Assembly: GCA_002314685.1 (NCBI GenBank)
Contig: DCHB01000080.1
Span: 14,348 to 78,347, forward strand
From: Clostridiales bacterium UBA1763
Lineage (GTDB): Bacteria > Bacillota > Clostridia > Oscillospirales > Oscillospiraceae
Length of the DNA: 64,000 nt
Direction of reading: 5' to 3'
The translations under genes were made by a program, and so were the position numbers. Within the stretch, counting starts at the first letter, position 1, and each line of letters opens with the position of its first letter. Below the pieces are notes generated by a model. That model saw only the letters and a program-made list of their open reading frames with translations, was not told where the DNA came from and did not search any database. Of the stretch, positions 9,349 through 18,265 are shown piece after piece.

Positions 9349-9852
9349 ATGGCACTTAGAAATATAGTAACTAAGGAAGATAAAATTCTTTATAAAAAAT
9401 GCAGACCCGTCGTTAAGTTTAACGACAGACTTCACATTCTGCTTGACGATATGGCAGAGACCTTGTATAAGGCAAACGGTGTAGGTCTTGCCGCACCGCA
9501 GGTCGGCATATTGCGCAGAGCAGTGCTCGTTATCGAAACAAATGTCGATGAAGGCGAAGAGGAGTTCGTTATTGAGCTCATAAATCCCGAAATCATTGAG
9601 GCAAGCGGTGAGCAGGTTGGCGCAGAGGGCTGCCTTAGTGTCCCGGGTGAATACGGCATCGTCCGCAGACCCGATGTTGTTAAGGTCAGGGCACAGGACA
9701 GAAACGGCGAATGGTTTGAGTACGAGGGCGAGGGTCTTACGGCAAGATGCTTCTGCCATGAAATAGAGCATCTTGACGGGCATCTTTTCACCGAAAAGTG
9801 CGAGAGAATGCTCACAGAGGAAGAATTAAGCGGTCCGTCCGAGGAGGAATAA
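9349..9852 (+). CDS. def: Peptide deformylase
   Basis: Removes the formyl group from nascent proteins using an iron- or zinc-type active site. All three family motifs are present: GVGLAAPQVG, EGCLSVPG (metal-binding Cys) and CHEIEHLDGHLF (HExxH). The 167-residue length is usual for type 1 enzymes. It lies directly before fmt, the gene for the enzyme that adds the formyl group, with adjacent stop and start codons. Confidence 0.97.
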   Translation: MALRNIVTKEDKILYKKCRPVVKFNDRLHILLDDMAETLYKANGVGLAAPQVGILRRAVLVIETNVDEGEEEFVIELINPEIIEASGEQVGAEGCLSVPGEYGIVRRPDVVKVRAQDRNGEWFEYEGEGLTARCFCHEIEHLDGHLFTEKCERMLTEEELSGPSEEE

Positions 9853-10776
9853 ATGCGTATAGTATTTATGGGCACGCCCGATTTTGCGGCGGCTTCATTA
9901 CAAAAGCTTATTGACGAAAAGTGCGAGGTTGTAGGTGTTTTCACTCAGCCCGATAAGCCGAGAAACCGCGGTATGCAGTTATCCTTCAGTCCCGTAAAAC
10001 AGATTGCACTCGATAACAATATACCCGTATTTCAGCCGACAAAGCTCCGTGACGGCACTGCAACCGAGCTTATAAGGTCACTTAATCCCGATATTCTCGT
10101 AGTAGTTGCCTACGGCAGAATTTTGCCCGATGATATGCTTGAGGTCGCAAAATACGGTGCAATCAATGTTCACGCTTCGCTTTTGCCTAAGTATCGCGGT
10201 GCGGCACCCATTCAGTGGTCGGTGTTAAACGGCGATAAGGAGACGGGCGTTACAACAATGTACCTTGCCTCCGAAATGGATACGGGCGATATAATATTCA
10301 CAGAAAAAACACCTATAGGCGAGTTTGAGACCTCGGGTGAGCTTTTTGACAGACTTATGGTCATGGGCGCAGAGCTTCTCATTAAGACACTGACGGCTAT
10401 TGAAAACGGCACTGCATCTCGCATACAGCAGGATAATTCGCAGGCAAGCTATGTAACAATGCTCGATAAGAGCATAAGCCCGATTGACTGGACAAAATCA
10501 CCCCGTGAAATCATTAAATGGATATACGGCTTAAATCCGTGGCCTGTCGCAACAATGCAGATAGGCGATGACACATTTAAGGTTTACGCAGCCGAATATA
10601 CCGAAACCGTCACCGAAAAAGCCCCCGCAAGCATTGTTAGTGCGGGTAAAAAGGGCATTGAGATTGCCTGCGGCGGCGGAAGGACAGTTTTAATAACCGA
10701 GCTTCAGGCGGCGGGCAAAAAACGCATGAAGGCCGCCGATTACCTGCTCGGTCATCCCATTGTAATAGAGGAATAA
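9853..10776 (+). CDS. fmt: Methionyl-tRNA formyltransferase
   Basis: Formylates initiator Met-tRNA with 10-formyl-tetrahydrofolate. The 307-residue protein has RIVFMGTPDFAAASL at the N-terminus, the folate-site and catalytic stretch NVHASLLPKYRGAAPIQW, and SPIDWTKSPREI leading into the C-terminal tRNA-binding domain. The ATG follows the def stop immediately; the ribosome-binding site GAGGAGGA is embedded in the end of def. Confidence 0.97.
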   Translation: MRIVFMGTPDFAAASLQKLIDEKCEVVGVFTQPDKPRNRGMQLSFSPVKQIALDNNIPVFQPTKLRDGTATELIRSLNPDILVVVAYGRILPDDMLEVAKYGAINVHASLLPKYRGAAPIQWSVLNGDKETGVTTMYLASEMDTGDIIFTEKTPIGEFETSGELFDRLMVMGAELLIKTLTAIENGTASRIQQDNSQASYVTMLDKSISPIDWTKSPREIIKWIYGLNPWPVATMQIGDDTFKVYAAEYTETVTEKAPASIVSAGKKGIEIACGGGRTVLITELQAAGKKRMKAADYLLGHPIVIEE

Positions 10777-10777
10777 T

Positions 10778-12088
10778 ATGCCTGATTGTGCAAGACAAGC
10801 AGCTCTTGAGGCTATCGAAAGATGCAGAAGAAGCGGAGCATGGTCATCTGCTGTAATAGACGCAGTAATAACTAAATATTCGCTCGATTCAAGGTCTGCC
10901 GCGCTTGCTTCGCACATCTTTTTGGGCGTAATGCAGAACAAAGCTCTGTGCGATTTTTATATTGACAGCTATTGCACATCGGCATCTAAAATCGAGCCTA
11001 AGGTACGGGATATTCTTGAAATTGCCGTTTATCAGCTCGTTTTTATGGACAAGATACCAGCAAATGCCGCAGTTAACGAGGCGGTAAATATATGCAAAAA
11101 GCTCGGATATTCAAGGGCTTCGGGCTTTGTAAATGCAGTGCTTCGTAAAATATCAAGAGATATTGACAAGCTTCCCGAGGTACCGCATAAAGGAAGCGGT
11201 GAATATCTCTGCATAAAATACAGTCATCCAAAGTGGCTGTGTGATTACATGATAAACCGTTACGGCTATGATTTTGCCGAGGGATTTTTAGCGGCAAATA
11301 ATCGCGAGCCCGATACGACAATTCAGGTTAATACGCTTAAAACCGACTGTGATGATTTGATGAATATGCTCGCTGACAGCGGAGTTTCGGTTAAAAAGCA
11401 TGAATGGCTTGATAATTGCCTTGATGTTAAAGGCAATATAAAGTCCATGAAGGGCTTTGATGAAGGGCTCTTTTATGTGCAGGATGCCGCGGCAAGAGCC
11501 GCTGTGTGTATAGCAGAGGTAAAGAGTGGCGATAAGGTGCTTGACGCCTGCGCCGCACCGGGCGGCAAAAGCTTTGCTTTGGCAATAGATATGCAAAATA
11601 AGGGCAGTATTCTGTCCTGCGATTTGCACGAAAAGAAGCTGAAGCTTATAAACGAGGGTGCCGAAAGACTCGGAATTGAAATAATCAGCACAAAAGCAAA
11701 CGACGCGCGAAATGCCCCTGATGAGCAATACGATGTCATAATCGCCGATGTGCCCTGCTCGGGCTACGGAGTAATCCGCAAAAAGCCTGATATAAGATAC
11801 AAGCCCGAAAACGAGAGAAATGCACTGCCCGAAATTCAACTTGCAATTCTTGAAAATCTATCAAGCGCACTCAAGCCCGACGGAACGCTTATATACTCAA
11901 CCTGCACGGTTTTTGAGGAAGAAAACGAGGCGGTTGTAAATGAGTTTCTTTCAAAACACACCGATTTTGAAGCTGTTGAGTTTACTTTGCCCGGCGGCAA
12001 AATAGCTCAGAACGGTATGCACACCTTTTGGCCTCATATTGACGGCACCGACGGATTTTTTGCTTGCAAGCTCAGGAGAAAACAATGA
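10778..12088 (+). CDS. rsmB: 16S rRNA (cytosine-967 C5)-methyltransferase
   Basis: A two-domain protein of 436 residues. Residues ~1-140 form a NusB-like RNA-binding domain (ARQAALEAIERC, NAAVNEAVNICKKLG). The C-terminal NOL1/NOP2/Sun methyltransferase domain has the SAM motif DACAAPGGKS, ADVPCSGYGVIRKKPD with one catalytic cysteine, and YSTCTVFEEENE with the second. It starts one base after the fmt stop and overlaps rlmN by 4 bp, as in the Bacillus order. Confidence 0.95.
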   Translation: MPDCARQAALEAIERCRRSGAWSSAVIDAVITKYSLDSRSAALASHIFLGVMQNKALCDFYIDSYCTSASKIEPKVRDILEIAVYQLVFMDKIPANAAVNEAVNICKKLGYSRASGFVNAVLRKISRDIDKLPEVPHKGSGEYLCIKYSHPKWLCDYMINRYGYDFAEGFLAANNREPDTTIQVNTLKTDCDDLMNMLADSGVSVKKHEWLDNCLDVKGNIKSMKGFDEGLFYVQDAAARAAVCIAEVKSGDKVLDACAAPGGKSFALAIDMQNKGSILSCDLHEKKLKLINEGAERLGIEIISTKANDARNAPDEQYDVIIADVPCSGYGVIRKKPDIRYKPENERNALPEIQLAILENLSSALKPDGTLIYSTCTVFEEENEAVVNEFLSKHTDFEAVEFTLPGGKIAQNGMHTFWPHIDGTDGFFACKLRRKQ

Positions 12089-13122
12089 AAAATATAAAAT
12101 CAATGCTGCCTGAAGAAATCGCGGCGGATTTTGAAAAGCTCGGTGAGCCTAAATACAGAGCGAAGCAGGTTTATAAATGGCTTAACAGAGGTGTCGGCTC
12201 GTTTGAAGAGATGAGCGATATACCGAAGTCGCTGAGAGAAAAGCTCGAGGCGGAGTATTCTATTTACAAGCCCAAGGTAATAAAAAAGCAGGTTTCGCAA
12301 ATTGACGGAACAATCAAATATTTATGGGAGCTGTACGACGGTAATGCTGTTGAGACGGTTGTAATGAGCTATAAGCACGGCAACACCGTATGCGTATCCT
12401 CGCAGGTCGGATGCCGTCAGGGCTGTGCCTTCTGTGCATCGACAATCGGAGGACTTGTCAGATGCCTTGAGCCGTCAGAAATCCTTGATGAGGTGCTGTT
12501 TTCTCAGCTTGATTCGGGCAAGACTATCAATAACATAGTCCTCATGGGTATTGGTGAGCCGCTTGATAACTTCGATAATGTCGTTAAGTTTTTGAAGCTT
12601 GTCAACAATCCCGACGGTATGAATATCGGTATGCGTCATATTTCGCTTTCGACCTGCGGACTTGTTGAAAAATTTGATGAGCTTGCCGAGCTTGATATGC
12701 AGTTGACATTATCTGTGTCGCTCCACGCACCCGACGATGAAACCCGTTCAAAGCTGATGCCCGCTAATAGGGGCAGAGGCGTTGAGGCACTTATGTCAGC
12801 GTGCAGACGTTATTACGACAAAACGGGCAGACGAATTTCCTTCGAATACATTATGATTGACGGCGTTAACGATACCGAGTATCACGCTAAGCTATTGTCA
12901 AAGCACGCAAAAAGCGTATGCGCACACGTCAATCTTATCCCCATGAATCATGTTGAGGAGAGAGAGTTCAGACCTTCAACAGCGGGACACATGAAAGCGT
13001 TTATAAAAATCCTTGAAGATAACGGCGTTAATGTTACTGTCAGAAGAAAGCTCGGCGGTGATGTTGACGCATCCTGCGGTCAGCTTCGCAGAAAAATTGA
13101 GAAGGGTAAGGGTTGCCGATGA
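12085..13122 (+). CDS. rlmN: 23S rRNA (adenine-2503 C2) / tRNA methyltransferase RlmN
   Basis: A radical-SAM enzyme that methylates A2503 of 23S rRNA. The FeS-binding CRQGCAFCAS (CxxxCxxC at about residues 110-117) is present, with MGIGEPLDN and LSVSLHAPDDETRSKLMP further on and C-terminal VRRKLGGDVDASCGQL, which includes a conserved catalytic cysteine. The ATG at 12085 overlaps the rsmB stop as ATGA and has AGGAGA upstream. The C-terminus overlaps the PP2C gene by 4 bp. Confidence 0.96.
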   Translation: MKNIKSMLPEEIAADFEKLGEPKYRAKQVYKWLNRGVGSFEEMSDIPKSLREKLEAEYSIYKPKVIKKQVSQIDGTIKYLWELYDGNAVETVVMSYKHGNTVCVSSQVGCRQGCAFCASTIGGLVRCLEPSEILDEVLFSQLDSGKTINNIVLMGIGEPLDNFDNVVKFLKLVNNPDGMNIGMRHISLSTCGLVEKFDELAELDMQLTLSVSLHAPDDETRSKLMPANRGRGVEALMSACRRYYDKTGRRISFEYIMIDGVNDTEYHAKLLSKHAKSVCAHVNLIPMNHVEEREFRPSTAGHMKAFIKILEDNGVNVTVRRKLGGDVDASCGQLRRKIEKGKGCR

Positions 13123-13856
13123 GAAGCTTCGGAATAACTGACAAGGGAAAAGTCAGAAGCGAAAATCAAGACAGCTATATAATTGAAAACTGTGATAAAA
13201 GAGGCAGTATTGTCGCCGTAATTTGCGACGGTATGGGCGGCGCAAAGGCGGGCGACCTTGCAAGCCGACTTTCGAGCAAGGCATTCGTCAGCAGAATATT
13301 TGAAACGCTCGTAACGCCGAAGCTGTATATTAGCAACTATGAGAAGCTTCTTAAGGAAAGCGCGGAGGATGCAAACGGCGTTGTTTACGAGTACTCGCAG
13401 TTTGACTCGGATTATAACGGCATGGGAACAACTCTTGTCGGCGGAATAATTACCCGCCGCAAGGCGTGCCTGGTCAATATAGGAGACAGCAGAGCGTATC
13501 ACCTCACACCCGAGGGTATAACGCAGGTTTCAAAGGACCATTCTTATGTCGAAGAGCTTGTCGAAATGGGCGCAATCACTAAAGAACAGGCAAGAACACA
13601 TCCGAAAAAGAATGTAATTACGAGAGCAGTCGGAATAGATAAATCCGTGAAGTCAGACTATTTTGAGGTGGCACTGAATAAGCACGATGCCATTTTGCTC
13701 TGCTCTGACGGACTTTCAAACATGGTAAGCGACGATGAAATGTTCAGAGCTTATCAGGAAAAGAAAACGCCCGATGAGGCGTGCGGCGAGCTCATGAAGC
13801 TTGCACTTGACCGTGGCGCAAGAGACAATGTCTCTATTGTGCTTGTTAAGATTTGA
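13119..13856 (+). CDS. prpC: PP2C-type serine/threonine phosphatase (PrpC/Stp)
   Basis: A metal-dependent protein phosphatase that reverses phosphorylation by the PASTA kinase encoded next. The 245-residue protein has KVRSENQDSY, ICDGMGGAKAGDLAS (the metal-binding DGMGG), GTTLVGG, NIGDSRAYHL, SKDHSYVEELV and CSDGLSNMV, all standard PP2C motifs. The start ATG overlaps the rlmN stop as ATGA. Confidence 0.95.
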   Translation: MRSFGITDKGKVRSENQDSYIIENCDKRGSIVAVICDGMGGAKAGDLASRLSSKAFVSRIFETLVTPKLYISNYEKLLKESAEDANGVVYEYSQFDSDYNGMGTTLVGGIITRRKACLVNIGDSRAYHLTPEGITQVSKDHSYVEELVEMGAITKEQARTHPKKNVITRAVGIDKSVKSDYFEVALNKHDAILLCSDGLSNMVSDDEMFRAYQEKKTPDEACGELMKLALDRGARDNVSIVLVKI

Positions 13857-13874
13857 TATTTGTAGGTGCTGAAT

Positions 13875-15584
13875 ATGGAAAAAAGTACTGAAAAATATAT
13901 AGGAATGCTGCTCGATGGCAGGTATGAAATACTTGAGCTCATCGGCACAGGCGGCATGGCAAATGTCTATAAGGCATTGTGCCATAGACTGAACCGCTAT
14001 GACGCTGTTAAAATTATGCGCGACGATACAGCCGCGGATGAGAATTTCAGAAAGCGCTTCCGTGATGAATCCAAGGCAGTCGCAATGCTTTCACATCCGA
14101 ATATTGTCTCTGTTTATGACGTCAGCCATAACGATGATATTGAATATATTGTCATGGAGCTAATAGACGGAATAAATCTTAAGCAGTATCTTAAAATGAA
14201 GGGTGCACTTTCAAGCGATGAGGTGCTTGATTTCAGTATTCAAATAGCAAGAGCGCTCGCCCATGCACACAGCAAGGGTATTATTCACAGAGATATTAAG
14301 CCTCAGAATGTAATGCTTCTCAAGGACGGGCTCATTAAGGTCGCAGACTTCGGCATAGCCGCATTACCCACTGAAAATGAGGAGTTTTCAAATGAAACCG
14401 TCGGCTCAGTGCACTATATTGCACCCGAGCAGGCGAGAGGTGCCGCGCCCGATGCAAGAAGTGATGTATATTCTCTCGGCATTGTTATGTACGAGATGAT
14501 TACAGGCAGACTGCCCTATGTCGGTAAGTCCGATGTTGAGGTCGCCGTTAAGCACATGAATACCGATGCAATACCGCCAAGCGAAATTGTTTCGGATATT
14601 CCCGCGGAGCTTGAAAGAGTATGCCTTAAAGCAATGTCCACTGATATTGCAGACAGATATCAAACTGCTGATGAGCTTCTCAGCGATCTTGAAAATTACC
14701 GCAACAGCCTAATTACCGCCGCTTCAAACGATTCGGGAGTTGCATCAAGCGTTATAGAGACCGAGGATTACGAGGAAGCTGTTGACAGAAAAAAGAGAAA
14801 GCACGAAAAAAGAAAAAATAAATCGTCAATAAGCTCGGGCATTATTGCTGTTTTGATTTTTATAATGATAGTCCTTGTATTTACAATAGGCTATTTTATG
14901 AAGGATATGTTCTCAAATCCCGAGCAGATTGAGGTGCCCGACTTTGTAGGTCGATATTATGAGGATGTTATAAACGATTCCGATTATAACGAGCAATATA
15001 ACTTCACCGTCACCTTTAAGGCGGACGATGAGCACGAAAGCGGCATAATTATAGAACAGACGCCCAAGGAAGGCGTAAAGAAGATTATAAGCGACAAGGA
15101 TACAAAAATTGACGTTGAGCTTGTATGCTCGGGCGAGGTTGTTCCCGAAGATAATGTAAAACAGGCAGAGGTGCCCGATGTTACAAATAAGGAGCTGTCC
15201 GAGGCTGTTGCCACTCTCAAGAATTCGGGCTTTAGTTATGTTGTAAACGAGGTGTCCTCACAGAGTATTACAAAGGGCTGTGTTGTAAACACATCTCCCG
15301 CCGCGGGTGAAGAGGCATCGACCGACACGCAGATAATTATTACCGTCAGCACGGGACCGCAGACTGTGACAACAAATGTGCCCAAGCTGATAGGCTTGTC
15401 TAAGAATGCAGCTATCGAGAAAATTGAGGCTAATAATCTCAGCGTTGGTGAAATTACCAAGGTTGACAGCGAATACGAGGAAGGCACTGTTATATGGCAG
15501 AGCATTGATTCGGGCGAAACCGTTGAGGAGCACACAACGATAGATATTCAGATTTCACGCGGAAATGCTGACGGTGGCGCATGA
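13875..15584 (+). CDS. prkC: PASTA-domain serine/threonine protein kinase (PrkC)
   Basis: A membrane kinase that senses muropeptides or lipid II and signals to growth, wall synthesis and spore germination. The cytosolic kinase domain has the loop IGTGGMANVYKA, the lysine of DAVKIM (about K46), HRDIKPQNVM (138-147) and DFGIA (158-162). A basic juxtamembrane stretch (KKRKHEKRKNK) precedes one membrane span (IIAVLIFIMIVLVFTIGYF). Outside are about three PASTA repeats beginning EVPDFVGRYYED, EVPDVTNKELSEA and NVPKLIGLSKNAA. ATG 13875 has AGGTG 6 bp upstream; the GTG at 13866 is an alternative. It is paired with prpC, as usual. Confidence 0.94.
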   Translation: MEKSTEKYIGMLLDGRYEILELIGTGGMANVYKALCHRLNRYDAVKIMRDDTAADENFRKRFRDESKAVAMLSHPNIVSVYDVSHNDDIEYIVMELIDGINLKQYLKMKGALSSDEVLDFSIQIARALAHAHSKGIIHRDIKPQNVMLLKDGLIKVADFGIAALPTENEEFSNETVGSVHYIAPEQARGAAPDARSDVYSLGIVMYEMITGRLPYVGKSDVEVAVKHMNTDAIPPSEIVSDIPAELERVCLKAMSTDIADRYQTADELLSDLENYRNSLITAASNDSGVASSVIETEDYEEAVDRKKRKHEKRKNKSSISSGIIAVLIFIMIVLVFTIGYFMKDMFSNPEQIEVPDFVGRYYEDVINDSDYNEQYNFTVTFKADDEHESGIIIEQTPKEGVKKIISDKDTKIDVELVCSGEVVPEDNVKQAEVPDVTNKELSEAVATLKNSGFSYVVNEVSSQSITKGCVVNTSPAAGEEASTDTQIIITVSTGPQTVTTNVPKLIGLSKNAAIEKIEANNLSVGEITKVDSEYEEGTVIWQSIDSGETVEEHTTIDIQISRGNADGGA

Positions 15585-16465
15585 TAATGGAAGGCACTAT
15601 TATTAAAGCACTGAGCGGGTTTTACTATGTAAGCAGTGACGACACGGTGTATGAGTGCAGAGCAAGAGGCAAATTCAGACTTGACGGCACCTCTCCCTTA
15701 GTCGGCGATAAGGTCAGCTTTATTGCTCAGTCGAATAATAAGGGATATATAGAAAAGGTTGTTGACAGAAAAAACTTCTTTATCCGTCCCGCTGTTGCAA
15801 ATATTGACTGCCTTGTGTTTGTAGCTGCTAATACAAATCCGATTACAGACCCGTTTTTAATAGACAGAGTATCCGTTATTGCCGAGGAAGCCGACTGCGA
15901 GCTTGTTGTCTGCATAAACAAAACAGACCTTGACTCAGCCGATGAGTTATACGAAATATATTCGCACTCAGGCTTTACCACAATACGAACAAGTGCCGCA
16001 ACGGGTGAGGGAATATCTCAGTTAGAGCAGGCGCTTCGCGGGAAAATTTGCGCCTTCACGGGAAATTCAGGCGTCGGCAAGTCGAGCATATTAAATGCCA
16101 TTGTTCCCGAATTTAATATTCAGGTCGGGGATGTCAGCCAAAAGCTCGGCAGAGGCAAGCATACAACAAGGCACGTTGAATTATACAGCATCGGCAACGA
16201 CACATATATTGCCGATACTCCGGGCTTTGCATCCTTTGAAATTGAGATGATGCAGACCATAGAAAAGCAGAATTTGCAGTACGATTTCAGAGAATTCAAG
16301 AAATACAGCGGTCAATGCAGATTTGCCGACTGTGCCCATATAAAGGAGCCCGGCTGCGTTGTGTCTGAGGCTGTAAATAATGGGCTTATTATGCCGAGCA
16401 GGTATCAGTCGTATAAAAGACTGTATGAGCTTTCTGCACAAAATAAGCTATGGGAAACTAAATAA
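15581..16465 (+). CDS. rsgA: Ribosome small-subunit-dependent GTPase A
   Basis: A late 30S assembly GTPase. The 294-residue protein has an OB-fold N-terminus (ALSGFYYVSS), then a circularly permuted GTPase domain in which NKTD (G4) precedes the P-loop GNSGVGKSS (about 161-169) and DTPGF (G3), and a C-terminal zinc knuckle CRFADCAHIKEPGC. It overlaps prkC as ATGA and ends the long operon with a terminator. In Bacillus rpe follows at this place; here rpe is at 54455. Confidence 0.96.
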   Translation: MIMEGTIIKALSGFYYVSSDDTVYECRARGKFRLDGTSPLVGDKVSFIAQSNNKGYIEKVVDRKNFFIRPAVANIDCLVFVAANTNPITDPFLIDRVSVIAEEADCELVVCINKTDLDSADELYEIYSHSGFTTIRTSAATGEGISQLEQALRGKICAFTGNSGVGKSSILNAIVPEFNIQVGDVSQKLGRGKHTTRHVELYSIGNDTYIADTPGFASFEIEMMQTIEKQNLQYDFREFKKYSGQCRFADCAHIKEPGCVVSEAVNNGLIMPSRYQSYKRLYELSAQNKLWETK

Positions 16466-16471
16466 TAATTA

Positions 16472-16521
16472 AACCGCCCTCTGCATAGAGTTTAATAATC
16501 TGTGCAGGGAGGCGGTTTTTT
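16472..16521 (+). terminator. Terminator after rsgA
   Basis: A long imperfect stem: AAACCGCCCTCTGCA against TGCAGGGAGGCGGTTT, then a T run. The loop is about 17 nt. Confidence 0.8.
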
Positions 16522-16540
16522 GCATAAGGGGAAGCATTCA

Positions 16541-16672
16541 ATGTTTGCGACTGTAATAATACTATTAGGCGTGGTGATAATCCTGTCAATTGTTTTGCCG
16601 TCTTCTTTTTGGTGGTTTATATTGGCGGCGTGCCTTATATACTTCGGCTTATGGCTTAAAAGATGTAGGTAG
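16541..16672 (+). CDS. Small hydrophobic membrane protein, 43 aa
   Basis: Unrecognised. It starts MFATVIILLGVVIILSIVLP and then continues SSFWWFILAACLIYFGLWL with a basic end (KRCR), giving two membrane helices in a hairpin with the tail probably inside the cell. A clear AAGGGGA ribosome-binding site stands 8 bp before the ATG, which argues that it is translated. It lies between the rsgA terminator and the sporulation gene sipL, with 61 bp to the latter and no terminator between, so a joint transcript in sporulation is possible. Small size limits certainty. Confidence 0.6.
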   Translation: MFATVIILLGVVIILSIVLPSSFWWFILAACLIYFGLWLKRCR

Positions 16673-16733
16673 ATTTGTAATAATATAATCCACAGCGAAT
16701 ATGCTTGTATAAAAAGTGCAAAGGAGTATTGCT

Positions 16734-18218
16734 ATGGAAATAGGGCTCGAGAAGAAGTTTATAAGCTGTTTTCAGCTGTTGTATAGCTCTGAAAGAAACA
16801 TCGAGGTCAGCGGCGATATTGTTGTTCCCGATACAAAGAACGATATTCAAAGCATTATTTACGCGAACGCAAAATATAAAATAAGGTCAAAGGATACCGA
16901 AACGGGAAAAATAACAATAAAAGGTGAACTGGAATACTCAGCGGCGTATGTTCCCGCTGACGGAAACGGAATAAGCGTATTAAAATCAGAGCTTCCGTTT
17001 GAATTTGTTTTCGAGTCTGAGGATATAGACAGCAGTTCGTTTACCGAAGCTCATATAAGTGTAAGCAATGTTGAAACAAGGATGCTTAATCCGAGAAAAA
17101 TAATGGTCAGCATACAGTTAAATGTAAAAGCCTTATGCTATGGTATATCGGATTTCGTTTGGTATAAACAGCCGAAGGAGCAAATAAAAAACTGCTTTTT
17201 CAAGCAGTCAAACCATAGGGTTGATGTAATAAGCCTTGTAACGGAAAAAACTTTCTCGATAGAGGATGAAGCGGAAATAAATAATATAAATGAAAATACA
17301 CAGCTTGTATTCAGCGATGTGAGATTTGTTTTCGACTCTGCCGAGGCGGTAGGCTCAAAGCTTGTTGTAAAGGGTCATGCAAATGCAAATATTATTCTGG
17401 CTAATAACGACAGACTTGAAACGGTAAGTAAAACCGTAAGCTATTCGCAGATTTTTGAGCTGCCGGAAAGGGATATTACACCTATATTTGGAGCTGAAAT
17501 CCTGCCGACGGGTGATTATTTCGAGCTTTCAGAGGGCAAAATCAGCTTTGAAGCACACGCGGTTATTCAAATTTACTGCAAGCAGGAATGCGATATTGAA
17601 TATCTTGAGGACGCTTATGCCTGCGGGAAAAAACTGAGCAGCATAAAAGCAGAGAAAAGCATAGATTTCAACACGAAGGTAATAAGCCTGCAGGAGAAAA
17701 CAAAACTGACAGGCACGTCAAGCGCGGAGATAAGTGAAATACTGTTAAGCGAGGTACAAACGGTAAATCCGAAAATAATCGACGAAAATATTATCGTTCC
17801 CTTGTCGGCAAGTGTTGTATATTCGGATGCTTCTGGTAAGCTTTATATGAGTAAAATGAACGGAAGCATCAAAGCCGACATAAGCGAAATGAAGACAAAC
17901 AGCATAGAAAAAACTGAAGTAATAATAGAAAACAAAAAGTCAAACTATAACGGAAATGAGATATCAGTATCAGTATCTGCCAGCATCAATATTATGCTGA
18001 CAGAAAGAAAAACGCTGAGTATTATTTCGGAAATATCGCTTGATGAGCTTGAGGATAAAAAGCCTGCGCCGTCTGCATATCTTGTATCGACAGATAACAG
18101 CGACCTGTGGAGTCTTGCAAAAAAGTATAGCTCAAGCGTTGAAGCGATAGCGAAATATAACGTCATTGACGCTGATGCTAATATAAGTGAGAAGCTTCTG
18201 TTTATTCCGAGATTATAA
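16734..18218 (+). CDS. sipL: SPOCS (DUF3794)-LysM protein, SipL-like spore morphogenesis protein
   Basis: A 494-residue protein with repeated DUF3794/SPOCS domains (for example SERNIEVSGDIVVPDTKNDI near the N-terminus and SRRNIDL-like repeats later) and a C-terminal LysM domain (SDLWSLAKKYSSSVEAIAKY). This is the layout of Clostridioides SipL, which binds SpoIVA through LysM and encases the forespore. spoIVA itself is at 33934 in this window. The ATG at 16734 is preceded by AAGGAG with 7-bp spacing. Several SPOCS-LysM paralogues can exist per genome, so the symbol is given by similarity. Followed by a strong terminator. Confidence 0.8.
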   Translation: MEIGLEKKFISCFQLLYSSERNIEVSGDIVVPDTKNDIQSIIYANAKYKIRSKDTETGKITIKGELEYSAAYVPADGNGISVLKSELPFEFVFESEDIDSSSFTEAHISVSNVETRMLNPRKIMVSIQLNVKALCYGISDFVWYKQPKEQIKNCFFKQSNHRVDVISLVTEKTFSIEDEAEINNINENTQLVFSDVRFVFDSAEAVGSKLVVKGHANANIILANNDRLETVSKTVSYSQIFELPERDITPIFGAEILPTGDYFELSEGKISFEAHAVIQIYCKQECDIEYLEDAYACGKKLSSIKAEKSIDFNTKVISLQEKTKLTGTSSAEISEILLSEVQTVNPKIIDENIIVPLSASVVYSDASGKLYMSKMNGSIKADISEMKTNSIEKTEVIIENKKSNYNGNEISVSVSASINIMLTERKTLSIISEISLDELEDKKPAPSAYLVSTDNSDLWSLAKKYSSSVEAIAKYNVIDADANISEKLLFIPRL

Positions 18219-18221
18219 TGG

Positions 18222-18257
18222 AAAAATCCACAGCAACGAATGTTGCTGTGGATTTTT
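18222..18257. terminator. Bidirectional terminator between sipL and a convergent lipoprotein gene
   Basis: A perfect 16-bp stem AAAAATCCACAGCAAC/GTTGCTGTGGATTTTT with a 4-base loop; A and T runs at the ends let it work in both directions. Confidence 0.92.
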
Positions 18258-18265
18258 AGGTTTAA

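Noticed and set aside
16673..16733. Sigma-E promoter directly upstream of sipL
   Set aside because: GAATATG is present, but no CATA-type -10 lies at 13-15 bp. A weak candidate inside the small upstream gene was not convincing.
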